DNA of 64,000 nucleotides from Chara braunii. Taxonomy: Eukaryota; Streptophyta; Charophyceae; Charales; Characeae. Each line of letters opens with the position of its first letter. The first letter of the stretch is position 1. Positions 42,011 to 53,270 of the stretch are shown here, piece after piece. Position numbers and translations under genes: made by a program. The stretch covers positions 2,588,752-2,652,751 of the forward strand of contig BFEA01000053.1 of the NCBI GenBank assembly GCA_003427395.1, read 5' to 3'. The notes under the pieces were generated by a model. It was not told the DNA's origin and searched no databases. It worked only from the letters and a program-made list of their open reading frames with translations.

Positions 42011-42499
42011 AAGAAGAAGAAGAAGAAGAAGAGAGGAGAAGAAAAAGAAGAAGAAGAAGAAGAAGGTGTCAATAGCGAGAGAAGAAGAAGAAGTGCTCGA
42101 TGTCAATAGCGAGAGAAGAAGAAGAAACAGAAGAAGAAGAAGAAGAAGAAGAAGAAGAAGAAGGAAGGAAGGAAGAAGGAAGAAGGAGAAGGGAGAAAGA
42201 GAAGGAGAAGAAGAAGAAGAAGGAGAAGACGAAGAAGGAGAAGAAGAAGAAAAAGAAGAAGAAGAAGCGCAGCCATTGGAACAGCGCCAGCCTGCTGCAG
42301 CGCCATAGCTACCAACCATGTAACCACGAATCTCAGAAGAAGAAGAAGAGCACCACGGCGAGGAAGGATTAGCGCACCCATTGGAACAGCGCCAGCCACC
42401 GGCCCAGCCCGCGGCCCAGCGCCAGCCTGCTGCAGTGCCATAGCTACCAACAAGGTACCAGGGAGGAAGGTCTTGCCTTCCCTCCCTCTTCTTCCTCCA

Positions 42500-42542
<43 letters not shown>

Positions 42543-43056
42543 CTACCTTCTCAGTTTAAGAGTACTCTTGGGTTCTCCTATGGGACTACTACCAGTACGA
42601 AGGATGGTTACGAATTCTGATGATATTGGAGATAGCGACATTGGGACTATCGGTTGAGGATTACTCATGGGATCTGATGTCATCTTCCTCTGGAGATGTA
42701 CTTTAAATTGTGAGATCGAGATCTGAGACATTGTGAGACAGTGTGTTCGCAACATTTCGGATTTTCGCTACCTCTGACATTTCAAGATACTATCTTTGGA
42801 AACATTCAGTTGGCGTCATCTTCCCTCTCCTCCTCCCTTCGTCTCTCTCCTCCCTCCATTCGTCCGTGGATGATCTCAGACCCTGGCCTTTCGTCTATGT
42901 CCAAGGCCAGGGCTTTCACACCCGAGATGTATGATTGAGAGTGTTCGATTGCAGTCCGAGTCCTTGTATCTCATGTATTTGTATTAACTCTGTATTATCT
43001 GGTCGGTTCTGGGAATCTGTGCCATACTTATGATTGTGCTTCAGGAGTATACAACA
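41509..43056 (+). repeat. 5' LTR of element E
   Basis: 1548 bp against 1178 bp for its partner. The difference is mostly a (CT)n tract at 41960-42008 and a GAA-rich expansion at 42009-42280, next to a duplicated TTGGAACAGCGCCAGCC segment. The end reads GTGCCATACTTATGATTGTG...ACAACA. Confidence 0.92.
41960..42280. repeat. (CT)n and (GAA)n expansion inside the 5' LTR
   Basis: (CT)n to 42008, then almost continuous GAA/GAAG triplets with two copies of GTCAATAGCGAGAGAAGAAG at about 42067 and 42101. Poly-Leu/Ser and poly-Glu/Lys frames here are by-products. A second (CT)n lies at 42502-42540. Confidence 0.95.
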
Positions 43057-43059
43057 GTT

Positions 43060-43071
43060 TGGTATTGGAGC
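43060..43071 (+). other. Primer binding site-like sequence of element E
   Basis: TGGTATTGGAGC starts 4 bases after the LTR; two mismatches to TGGTATCAGAGC. Confidence 0.7.
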
Positions 43072-43289
43072 AGACCAGCATTGGATGACTCACCATAGAT
43101 TGATTGATTGTTTGATTATCTAGACCTGTACTCTGTTATCATTAAATCGCAAGTTGCATTTTTTTTTTTTCTTTTCTCATACTTGCATAGTAATTAGGTC
43201 GTTTGAATTATAATTTTAGGTTTTGCGACTTTTTTCCAAACTGCGCAAATTAGGGAATCTCTAATCACAATTAACCTAATTAACGCTAA
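43072..43289 (+). other. Leader of element E before the LINE
   Basis: AT-rich, with a T-run at 43159-43169 and AATTAACCTAATTAACGC near 43270. No gene. Confidence 0.5.
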
Positions 43290-43292
43290 TGA

Positions 43293-44939
43293 GGGTTCTG
43301 CCAAAAAAATTTTGGGAGGCCATGTGGGCTAGTATATCACAGGATCTGATGGAGTACTACAATGCGGTATGGACTGCAGGTCAAACAGGGGAACTGGTGG
43401 GGCAAGGGGTGCTGACACTACTCTATACGTAACTATAGGCCCATTACCCTGCTAACGGTGGTCTACAAAATGATGGCCAAGGCACTTGCAAATCGACTAA
43501 CCCCAGTAATGGCCGACATCATACACCCCGACCAAACCGGTTTCATCCAAGGCAGAAACATCCAGGACAACGTCCTCCTGGTCAATGAGATGATCAAGCT
43601 AACAAGGCAGTCCAAAAGCAATGCAACAATCATTTTCATTGACTTCGGAAAGGCCTATGATCACGTAGATTGGCGCTTCTTAGATATGTGCCTGGCAAAA
43701 CTCAACTTCGGGCCTTCCTTCAGGAGATGGATAACAATCCTTCACGCCAACGCCACCACCAGAGTTATGGTAAACGGCAACCTGGCCCCACCCATATCCC
43801 TACAGAGATCTGTCAGGCAGGGTGACCCAATAGCCCCGTACCTTTTCATCATCATTATGGAAGCGCTTGCAGCCAATCTGAGAACACACAAGGATATTAA
43901 AAGGATCCAAATCTCAGCAATCCCCCAGGAGCCCATCCCGGTATGCTCACTTTTCGCCGACGACCTCACTCTGATGGTGGATGCATCAACAACATAAATG
44001 GAAGAAGTAAAAAATATGATGGACCGCTTCTCGCAATACTCAGACATGAAAATTAATTGGGGGAACAAAACCCAAGGATGGTGGATACACCACCAAGGGG
44101 TGAGGCCGCCAGAACAACCCAAACTCAACTGGCTTCCAAAGGAAGCGCCCATCAGAGTGCTGGGGATCTCAATCTCAGCAGAAGGCAGGCCACCTTCCAA
44201 TAATGAATGGATTACGGGCCCACCCTTGGCAAAAATGACGCTTTGGAAGGACAAACACACTTCCCTGTTCGGGCGCTCCATGATAATCAATAACGTGGTG
44301 TTGGCCACATTGTGGTATAAATCAGCAATTTGGGCACTGGAAAAGGACTTACGGCCCCTGAATTGGCAGATAACTGCCTTCCTATGGAGAGGCGACCACC
44401 ATAAACAGAACGTAATCAGCCGGGTGGCGTGGCACTCCATCACTCAACCCAAAACAAGAGGGGGCCTAGGTATCATCGACCCCTTGCTCCAAACAAAAGC
44501 GCTAGCAATCCAATGGCTCAAACGCCTGCTTTTTGACCCAGAGATCCCATGGAAAAGCCTGGCCCTAGAACAAATAGCCCGTCTGGCCCCACAAACATCG
44601 GACGTCAAGGACCCCCTGATGTGGCTAGAGAACAGAGAATGGCCAATCCCAAGAGCAAAAGTGCGGCCACCGGAACACGGCCCAGAGTCCCCAAGATCTG
44701 ATCTGCGAAAGGACCCTTTCTGGCCCAACCTCCTTAGAACATGGAGAACCCTCCCCCTCCCGGACAAATGCCCACCAGATAGATGGGAAGAAGTGGCACG
44801 TCAAACGTTATTCGGCAATAGATGGGTGGTGGACGCAAGAGTCCAGACTCTTCACTGTATGGTCTCTCCCTGGCGAGGCTGGGTCATAAGAGGAATGACA
44901 AGGATAAAAGACATATGGGACACAACCAAAAACGACTAG
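43293..44939 (+). pseudogene. LINE reverse transcriptase
   Basis: FWEAMWASISQDLMEYYNAV opens the piece, then a TAA at about 43430. From 43443: RPITLLTVVYKMMAKALANR, DQTGFIQGRNIQDN, IIFIDFGKAYDHVDW, RQGDPIAPYLF and the catalytic CSLFADDLTLMVD (FADD about 43953-43964). A TAA at 43995-43997 precedes a second frame (43998-44939) holding the thumb (INWGNKTQGW...VLGISIS) and SRVAWHSITQPKTRGGLGI, conserved in plant L1-type elements. Key catalytic Asp residues are intact; stops and 5' loss disable it. Confidence 0.93.
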
Positions 44940-46167
44940 ATCACTCCAGACCAGCTAAGGGAGCGATTACGATACTGTCACCGGCCCCAAGAAGCTCTAG
45001 ACGAGATCGTAGAAAAAATCCCACTGGAATGGTGGCGGCTCATGCGCAAAGGCCCGTCACTGCAGCAATCAGATTCGGTAGCGTTCTGAGATCTACAAGG
45101 AAAGGTAGGGAACGTGGTATGCTGCCATCCCGATGGAACAGTGGTGGTAAGCCTTTTTCAAATACGAAGAGGTAATGTAATAGAAAGGAGCAACCAAGAG
45201 GAGACGGGGAGGTACCAGAAAGATGAAATCTTCAGAATCAGAGTCTTAAAGGAGGGGGAGCAATGGATAGCCTTCCTCCTCTCCACACCAATCCACCATC
45301 TGCCTCTGGACCCGATAGAATGGAAATGGACAACACGTACAGGAAAGGGCAGGAGCCACACCAAGACCCTGTACAGTATGACAGTCAAATCTACCTACAG
45401 ACTTCTCAGGCCAAAGATCACCCTCCGGGATCAAGTTGAGGAGCGATGGAGAAACCAGTTGAACATTAGCAAAGAGGAGCTAAGGCCCATCAAATGGTTC
45501 AGCTCGTCCAAAATGAAACCCGCCAAGTTCGCCTCGCTCCAATGGCAGATTGAACACNGNTGCCTGCNAACCAACAACTGGCTCATAGACAGAACATCTC
45601 TAGAACAGAAAGGGTTAGCCCTACCCTGGTGCAAGCTGTGCACAAATGCATTCCCATCCAGAAAACGGCCAGAGACAATCCGAGCACATATTCCTACAAT
45701 GCCCGGGTGCCCTCTGGCTGTGGAGATGGTGGGACAGAATCTGGGACCATCTCCAAACAAAAACGACGTGGCCCTGGGACTGGAGGGCCCTGTTATGTGA
45801 AGCCGAGACCGGGCGGCAGGATGACCCCCCAGACGAATTTACCACCAGTTTGTTTAAGTCGGGGCGCAAGGCGGTCCTGTGGGCATTGTGGCGAAGACGC
45901 TGCACATACGAGATGGAAGGAGCAAGATTAGGAGGACCCGAAATCACAGAGAGCGTGCAACAACAAATCCAACTGGAAATAACGACAAAATGGGAACACG
46001 TCAGAGCACAAATTCGCCCTCTACACACAATTAAAGACATTGAGCAAAGAATCCAAGCGTTCTCTTCAAGCTGGCTGGGGGGGATTACCGGTGGGAGGAT
46101 AGGGAAAGTGGAATGGAAGGGGGCCAAAAGGGAAGAAATGGAGGGCCAAGAGAGGATGGATATATAG
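44940..46167 (+). pseudogene. LINE C-terminal zf-RVT region
   Basis: After the TAG at 44937-44939 coding continues in changing frames. WKWTTRTGKGRSHTKTLYSM and STYRLLRP lead to KMKPAKFASLQWQIEH, the zf-RVT module, with CKLC at about 45637-45648 and, one frame over, EHIFLQCPGALWLWRWWDRI (from about 45681). Together they give the Cys-Cys...His-Cys zinc-binding set of plant LINEs. The last frame ends at 46165-46167 with a basic tail. Three N (45558-45568) fall in this module. Confidence 0.85.
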
Positions 46168-46853
46168 AGGGACTACCAACTGATTTTTCACAACTGGACT
46201 GACATTGACACAACTATTCCACTGAAACCCCCGGAAAATTTCCATGACTTTCCCCCCCCGCCTTCAAACTGCCTAGTGGGAATGCAGTGGTACGGAATGG
46301 ATGCTTGACTGGTGGTACAAAGATGGGAAGGGAGAGGGTCAGGTACTAGCTCTTTGCTGCAATGAAAGGGAGAAAAGAGGACAGGTAGCCAATCTAGTCA
46401 GGCGCCCAGCAGCAGGGTGAAGAGTCCTCAAGGTTAAAAAGGTGTCTTGCTCAGTCAATTTTCGGGCTTCACGGTATTCACCGCTGACAGGCGGTCATTA
46501 GAACAGATATACATAGATATGTTCAGAGACGTTGGACCCGGTGCCTCCCGGGAACGGCCAGCTCATTGGTACCACTTCCAGAACAAAACAGACTGAGGAG
46601 GGAGCCCATAGGTAGCAGTAGAAATTCGACCCCTCCCCTGCTCTGTCAATCCCCTGGTCTCCAGGGCAATCAATGCGGGCAGGTTCCTCATACGGTTTCT
46701 CTGATATGCTCTGGTGTTCTTCAATTGTAACACACTCAAAGGGACGCTGGACCCATTTTCCAGCAGGTGACGCTTCCCACCAATAGATGGAGCCATCCCC
46801 AGGTGCTAGCCGTGTCTGCCCGTATCAGCATCGCAAGCATTGGAGGGACAGTT
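46168..46853 (+). other. 3' untranslated region of the LINE
   Basis: No gene. It holds a C-run (about 46252-46260) and no strong secondary feature, and ends in the A-rich tail. Confidence 0.55.
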
Positions 46854-46877
46854 TCAAAAAAAAAGAAAAAAAAAAAA

Positions 46878-47525
46878 GGGTTAGTCCTAACCTAATCTAC
46901 ACGACCTATCAAACCTATGGGAAGTAAGTGCCAGCCAGGCACTGCGCCAGTGAGCATGGTCACAACTTCATGGAACTTTCACGTTTTGCAAATCTTTTAT
47001 TGTGTGTAAAGGTTGAATCTTTCCAACAAATCTTCCTACTACCATTGATCTTCTACTTACTTAGTGACCTCGTAATGATGCTAAATTCTCGTGATTAAAT
47101 TTCATAAAATTATTAAATTATGTTTAAAATTTAAATGTTTAAACTTGCTTAAAGTTCCTTAAACTTTATTCATTTTTTCTTGTGCAAATTTAAAATTTTT
47201 TAATGAAATATTTAACTTTTGCAAATTTAATTGTTGCAAATTTAAATATTCTTTAGTTAAATATTTAATCTTTTGCCAAAATTAAATTTTATTTAATTAA
47301 CTCGTATTTTCCGATTAAAATTTATTCAATTAAATATTTAATTTCTTAAAATTTGAAATTTTTGTGAGGGGGGATTTTTTTTTTTTTTTTTTTTTAGTGT
47401 CAAGCTTCGAGGTCAGGGAGGAAAGGGACTGCTTGTGCATTGTTTGCCTCTCTGCCCTTCTTCCACCCCTACCTTCTCTCTCTCCTCCTCTCGGTACTGC
47501 GGGCTTCAGTCTCCACCCACTATTG
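46878..47525 (+). other. AT-rich leader-like sequence, no gene
   Basis: Highly AT-rich (repeated AAATTTAAAT/TTAATT words) from 47080 to 47380, then a T-run at 47375-47395 and pyrimidine-rich sequence. It may be the continuation of an element leader interrupted by the LINE. Confidence 0.5.
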
Positions 47526-47662
47526 TGCCACATCAGCAGCGGGCCACGAACGCAGATTGCCACATCAGCCGCGTGCCACCTCAGCGTGCCACGACAGTCG
47601 AGTGCCCAATCAGCAGCGGCCACATCAGCAGGTGCCACCTCAGCAGTGACACGTCAGCAGCA
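47526..47662 (+). repeat. GCCACATCAGC minisatellite
   Basis: Degenerate 13-20 bp units (GCCACATCAGCAGCGG, GCCACCTCAGC, GCCACGACAG) repeated about eight times just ahead of a gag start. Confidence 0.85.
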
Positions 47663-48390
47663 AATGAGGACCAGAGTACTTAATGCGCCACAGTCAACGG
47701 CTTGCTGAACGCGGATCCGCAGGAACCAAGCCCCAACAGGGTCCTAAGACCCTCGGATCCCACTCAGGCGACGCACAACCATGGCCGCTACCGCTGACGC
47801 CAATGCACAAGCCAGCCCCAAGAGGGCCGGTCACCCCTCCTGTACCAGTTCAGCAAGCAGATTACACGCCACTAGCGTTTCTCAAACGCCTCCAGCTCTA
47901 CTCGGAGACCACTGCAGCTGAACTGATCAAGTGGGAAGAGGAGGAAGCCGCCTGCCAGCAGGCAATCCAACGCCAGCTGGCAGAGGCAAAGGCAGCACGT
48001 CAGCAGGCCGCATCAGAAGCTGCAGCAACCGCACGGTTGCAACAGCAGCAGCAGGTCGAGGCAAGCCAGAACCAAGTTCGTTACCAAGCTACAATGGAGC
48101 TCGCCAACGAAGAAGCCATGTACCGGAGGTTACTTCGACAGCAGCATTTTCGAGCAAACGAAGAAGAGGAGCCGACCGAGGAAGAGAGAAACAAGGAGGC
48201 CACAACAATTTTGATGGAGAATCTACTGTACACGTGCAATTGGCAGCGACGTGAACTGCTGACCATGCAAACGGTCTTCATCCGCCATGAAACAACGTTT
48301 AAAACATTGGACAAGAAGATCGCTACCCTGCAGGCTGAGATCAGCACACTAAAGGCCGCCAACAGCCAGCAGCAGACAATCAATGACTAA
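47650..48390 (+). pseudogene. gag: gag N-terminal coiled-coil (Ty3 element F)
   Basis: An open frame with ATG at 47683 runs to TAA at 48388-48390. It has a Pro-rich start, then a long Ala/Gln/Glu/Lys coiled-coil (about residues 75-150, LIKWEEEEAACQQAIQRQLA...) and a second helix (TFKTLDKKIATLQAEISTLK) before the end. The pattern matches gag N-termini of Ty3 elements with coiled-coil Gag. The rest of gag follows immediately but in reverse orientation (48391-49493), so the frame terminates at the inversion boundary. Confidence 0.75.
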
Positions 48391-49493
48391 CTGCAGACCG
48401 ATGTCAGCATGGGGTTGGCACGACTGTCGACAGTGAGCGGCGCGTCGATGTCGATATACTGTTGCGTTGCGTGCTCGCGGTCGATCTTCGCAAGATAGCT
48501 ACGAAGGTCAACAACCGCTACTCCGCCGTCCGTCGACGGAGGTGGTACTGCAGTGTGCAAGTATTCGCGCAAATGTGCCATCAAGGCGTTGCAATGCGGT
48601 GTTGGCAAAGAACCGGAGGAGGGAAGATGTAACCATTGGAAGTCCTCAACCGTCAACGGGTCGAGTTCCTCAAGACTCGCCCAAGTTGACGGATCCTCCG
48701 ATAGAAGGGTTGGCGAAGCAACCAGTTCGTTGGCTGATGACGGAACTACCGCGCATGCGCTTGAATCTTGCACGTGGAGAGGCTGGTTCAAGGGCGGGAC
48801 CAGCTCGACAGCATGGTTCTCAAAATCAATACGAGAACTCGCGATTATCGCGTCATCCCTGGACGTGAGAGAGACTGCTAGCAAGGCAGCCAAGTCCGGC
48901 GGATTGGGGAGTGATGTCGCTGCACTTCCCGCGGTGCTCAGTTTCTCGAGCTTGGACGCTTGACATTTTCCTTGTCCTTGTCGAGGCATGCGCTGGTGAT
49001 GTGTTTGGTGCTGTTGCACCATAAATAACATCCCCATTTCTGCCTCGGTTTGAACATGTCTTCGGTGATACCGAATTTCGTCCATGTTGACTGTCGTGCT
49101 TCATCCGCCGATGCTGGTTTCGCCTGTTTTCCCCCACGGGGTTTTGAGCGTTGCAGTGGTATCGCTGCCGCCACATCTCCGTCACTTGATGTAGACGCGT
49201 CTGCGTGGTCCTCACTTGATCCTTGTTTGATCGCCGCTACTTGCGGCGTCCGCTAGCCTTTGCCTTTCTCCACGTAACCGGGCTGTTGGCGGGCCTCGTT
49301 GGCCGCGCGCCGGTTACCTTGTATGAGCTCCCTTGCCTTTGAGATCATCTCATCAAAGGTCTCATATTGGAATTCGCTGCCCAGTGCAACTGTCAAGGCA
49401 TCGCAAGAGCGGGCGAAAAATTCGGCCCGGATTGCGTCAAATGGTAAGTTCAACTTCGGGGTGGCGATGAGTCTTTCAGATCGGAAAGGCAAC
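48391..49493 (-). pseudogene. gag: Inverted gag capsid/nucleocapsid block of element F
   Basis: Read on the minus strand from 49493: SERLIATPKLNLPFDAIRAE, EFQYETFDEMISKARELIQG (capsid end), a stop, a Lys/Arg/Gly-rich part, a knuckle-like CYLWCNSTKHITSAC (C-X3-C-X4-H-X4-C, one residue more than usual; about 48985-49030), then an acidic linker ending LTSVC at 48391. The surrounding gag N-terminus and pol are on the plus strand, and restoring this block's orientation puts capsid, knuckle and linker in the right order. CTGCAG lies at both junctions (48391 and about 49494). Confidence 0.85.
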
Positions 49494-50311
49494 CTGCAGT
49501 GCCTTGGATCGATGGTGGAGCGTCTCGCAACTACATCAGCCAAGACTTCATTGCACACGCAGGGCTAGGCCCGCGCGTTCGAAGGAAAAGTCAGTCGACG
49601 CACGTCACGTTGGCCGATGGTCACACGCAAAAGTCAATCGACCATTGCGTTGACTCCGTGCCCATGTAGTTCTCCCCGCTAGCATGCGAGGCCGTGTCAT
49701 TCGACATATTGGACACTAAGTTCGATATGATCTTAGGCATGTCGTGGCTGCAAAGCGAAGACCATCCGGTGAACTTTCATCGATGCACCGTTCACGTTCG
49801 TGATCGGCGTGGCGAAGTAGTCCCGTGTACGGTGCCGCGTCTTCATCCTTCAATTGGTTGTCACGTGGTCTCCGCGGCGAGCATTCGTCAATCCATCCGG
49901 CGGAACGACATCGAGGAGATGGGCATATGTTTTCTTCACGCCCTCCCACTCGGTGATCAGCCCAAGACGGACACATCGGACCCACGCATCATTGAGCTTT
50001 TGGACAGCTATGAGGATGTCGTCCAAGCTCCCGCCGGAGTCGTACTGGATCGGCCCATACACCACGGGATCACTCTCGAGGATGGTGCCGTACCTCCGCG
50101 CGGATGTATCTACCGCATGAACGAAGAGGAGCTTCAAGTGCTTCGGGCACAACTAGATGACCTCTTGGCCAAGGGCTGGATTCGCCCTAGCTGTTCGCCA
50201 TACGGTGCTCCCATTCTCTTCGTCTGGAAGCAGAACAAGGACCTTCGCTTGTGCACCGACTATCGGAAACTTAACGCGCAAACGATCAAGTCGTTGGCCC
50301 TCTCCCTCTGA
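49494..50311 (+). pseudogene. pol: Protease and RT fingers of element F
   Basis: The protease active site reads WIDGGASRNYISQDFIAHAG (about 49508-49567), with D-T/S-G changed to D-G-G. A TAG lies at about 49666-49668, then FDILDTKFDMILGMSWL. RT begins VLRAQLDDLLAKGWIRPSCS, PYGAPILFVWKQN, CTDYRKLNAQTIKS and loses frame near 50290 (LALSL, stop 50309-50311). The sequence continues without a gap into 50330. Confidence 0.9.
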
Positions 50312-50317
50312 TCGATG

Positions 50318-51340
50318 ATCTTCTCGAGCGATTAGGCGGCGCCAAGTACTTCTCGAAGCTTGACCTCAAGTTCGGATATCACCAGATCGAGATCCAGCCA
50401 AGAGATCGGTACAAAACCGCATTCAAGACGCGGTATGGGCACTTTTGAGTGGATCGTCATGCCTTTCGGTCTCACCAATGCCCCGACTACTTTCCAAGCG
50501 GCTATGACGACGGAATTCCGCGACCTGCTCGACCGCACCGTACTCATTTACCTTGATGATATCTTGGTTTCTAGCCGGTCGTTGGACGAGCACCTCGAGC
50601 ACCTTCGCGCCGTTTTGGAGCGGCTCCGTATCGCCAAGTACAAGGCAAACAACGACAAGTGCGAGTTTGCCCAGCAAGAGCTGGAGTACTTAGGCCATTA
50701 CGTTACGCTGCAAGGCATTCGTCCGCTCGTGGACAAAGTACAAGTCATTCAAGATTGGCCGGACCTCAAGTGTACTACCGTCGTCCGCTTCTTTCTTGGC
50801 TTAGCATCATATTACATGCGCTTCGTCAAAGGTTTTCAGCGGATCGTTGCACCATTGTCGCGACTTCAGTACCCCTTGGTGCCCTTCGAGTTCAATGACG
50901 AAGCCCAGCACGTGTTCCATACACTGAAGACGGCTTTGCTCCAAGCTTCCGTCTTAAGCATCTATGACCCGACCTTGCCTACCAAAGTGACTACCGACGC
51001 TTCCGGCTACGACATTGGCGCGGTTTTGGAATATCATGACGACACAGACTGGCATCCGGTTGAGTACTTCAGCCAAAAGGTGCCGCTCATCAATGCACTG
51101 GATGATGCGAGGAAGAAGGAACTGCTAGCTTTTGTCACTGTACTTAAGCGTTGGCGTCACTTTCTCCTTAGGCGTCGGCGATTCACGTGGGCAATGAACA
51201 ACAATTTGTTGACTTATTACAAGACGCAAGACATGGTGAGCAGCACGATCGGTCGGTGGATGTACTTCATTGACGAGTTCGACTTCACCTCCAAGCATAT
51301 ACCGGGCTCCTCGAACGAGGCAGTGGATGCTCTCTCGTGA
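50318..51340 (+). pseudogene. pol: RT palm, thumb and RNase H of element F
   Basis: FSKLDLKFGYHQIEIQPRDR in one frame, then after a frameshift near 50440 FEWIVMPFGLTNAPTTFQAA, the catalytic LIYLDDILV (YLDD about 50549-50560), YLGHYVTLQGIRP and FFLGLASYYMRFVKGFQRIV. RNase H: TTDASGYDIGAVLE and KKELLAFV are present, but the third acidic position (TDH-type) reads AMNNNLL. The frame ends with EAVDALS at a TGA (51338-51340). Confidence 0.93.
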
Positions 51341-52899
51341 AGACCTGATGTTTGCGCCTTGGTGCACTCCACATTCGGCCTCGACGAGGACCTGCAACAA
51401 CATTTCGTAAACGGGTACAAGTCGGATCCGGGATTCTCCACACTCTATGCAGACTTGTCATCGGATAAACCGCCGACAAGCAATTATCGCATTGTCGACA
51501 GCTACTTTCTTCTCCATACACGAGGCAAGGACTTGTTGTGTTCCCCAAGACGGCATCTTGCGCACTCGCCTCCTTGGTGAATACCACGATTCGCGGGTGG
51601 CGGGACGCCTTGGCATCGCAGGCATACTAGCGCCAGCGATTTCACTGGCCGGACATCATCAACGGCGTCAACCGGTACATTCAGTCATGTGCAGTTTGCC
51701 ACCGGAACAAAGGGCGCCATCAGCTCCCGTACGGCGAACTGAAACCATTGTCGATTCCTCAGGAACCAGGTCTGTCCATTGCTATGGATGTGACCTGTCC
51801 TTTCCCGCGCGATCGCCTTGGCCATGATGGTATTCTCACGGTCGTTGACCGTTTGAGCAAGTACGCTCGATTTCTTCCATGCAAGTATCATGCGACGGCT
51901 CCCGAGCTCGCACGACTTTTGCATACCGGCTGTTTTTGCAGCCACGGCGTTCCGGAAGACATCGTCAGCGACCGCGACACTCGTTTCATGTCAGCCTTTT
52001 GGACGACACTCATGGTGGAATCCGGCACCAGCATGAAACCAAGTTCCGCACGGCATCCTCAAACGGATGGGCAAACGGAACGTGCGCACGAGACTGCGCA
52101 GATGATGCTCCGCACACTCATCCGCCCGGATGAGAAGGACTGGGTTGACCGCCTTCCCGACATCGAGTTCGCCTACAAAACTTTGGTGCACCGAGCGATC
52201 GGCGTGACTCCCTTTAGGTTGCATCACGGTGGACGGAATGACCGCATCTTCGCAGACATTTTGTTTCCACGGGCTGCCGATATCGACGCTGCTTGCTTTC
52301 CGGCTTCTACATGGAAGTACAGGGAACTGCTGGCCAAAGCCCGCGCAAATATGCAAAAGGCTCAGGTTCGTATGCAACAGCAAGCGAACCGGCGTCGCAT
52401 CCCATGTCCAATCCGCGCTAGCGACCTGGTTTGGGTCACCTCCGAGGAATTCGCGCTCGAGCAGCACGTCTCGCGCAAGCTCCTCCCTAAGTGGTTTGGG
52501 CCATGGAAGGTCACTTCAGCAGCTGGCCACCCCGCTGGTCCATCTTTCATAATCGAGATTCCCCCGCTTTTGACAGTGTCGAGCGCATCGGTCCGACACT
52601 ACTCAAGGGCAGCGCGGGACCCTCCCGACCGCGCCACGCAAGAGTTGGGTCTTAGTCCTCGTCGTGATACATATATGGAGCTTCCGCAAGCCGCTCCGGC
52701 CAAGTGCGCCAGCCATACCTCTCGCGAGCCCCTACGACAGGATAGGGCCTACGCGAGGCACGACTCACCTCCACCTTACGGGAGTTGTCACCTCCCTTCG
52801 GTGGGCGTATCCTCACTGAGCTACCAGTCCACAGTACGAAAGATGATCCGTCGCAATCACAGAGGTGGACCAGCCGAGGGCGTTTTTCGTTTGTTGTAG
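51341..52899 (+). pseudogene. pol: Integrase and C-terminal region of element F
   Basis: A linker (LDEDLQQHFVNGYKSDPGFS) and the HHCC domain (51570-51740) are broken by frameshifts. From 51748 one long frame carries the core: SIAMDVTCPFPRD, VPEDIVSDRDTRFMS and HPQTDGQTERAHE, that is Asp, Asp and Glu all present, then DLVWVTSEEF, KLLPKWFGPWKVT and FIIEIPPLL. The tail (Pro/Arg/Ser-rich) ends at TAG 52897-52899 with no chromodomain recognised. This is the best preserved integrase core of the window. Confidence 0.93.
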
Positions 52900-53270
52900 C
52901 ATAGGGGGTGCGCGCGGTAGTACGCCTCTATCGGACCCGTACGCGAATCGACACCTTGGGGGGCTGAGGTCCCAGGCACGATTCGTCGCCGGTCGACTAG
53001 GACGCATCCCACACGCCACGCGCACACCACTATAAAGAACATAAAAATAAAACACACTCATACACACTCATACACGAAACGACACAAAACGACACAAAAC
53101 AAACAACGCGACAACGCTCTTAGTCCCTCGGTAGCCATCCCATAACTTTCTGACCCGGAAATCAGATACGCGTTGCGCGCAAGACTTAGTATAAAACTGC
53201 GCGGACGCAGGGTCCTCTCATATCGACTCGCAATGCAAGCGTGCGCAAGCAGTCGCAGTGATGGCGTACT
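52900..53270 (+). repeat. Putative 3' LTR start of element F
   Basis: ATAGGGGG (52902-52909) looks like a polypurine tract directly before TGCGCGCGGTAG. Downstream are two TATA-like sites (CTATAAAG about 53031; GTATAAAACTGCG about 53190). No second copy is in the window, so LTR status is not proven. Confidence 0.45.

Larger units (their letters stand above)
43290..46877 (+). mobile_element. LINE (non-LTR retrotransposon), 5'-truncated
   Basis: Reverse transcriptase and zf-RVT sequences run from about 43293 to 46167, followed by ~0.7 kb of untranslated sequence and an A-rich tail (46854-46877, broken by a single G). There is no endonuclease domain; the element starts inside the RT, as expected for incomplete target-primed reverse transcription. 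AGGGTT occurs just before the start (about 43288) and just after the tail (46876-46881), a possible short target duplication. Confidence 0.88.

Noticed and set aside
41942-42453. Poly-Leu/Ser and poly-Glu/Lys/Arg frames
   Set aside because: They are produced by the (CT)n and (GAA)n tracts inside an LTR.
47683-52899. Assigning element F gag-pol to the outer element E
   Set aside because: Element F ends with its own polypurine-like tract and a C-terminus unlike the tail at 59600-59886; the link cannot be shown, so they are kept apart.
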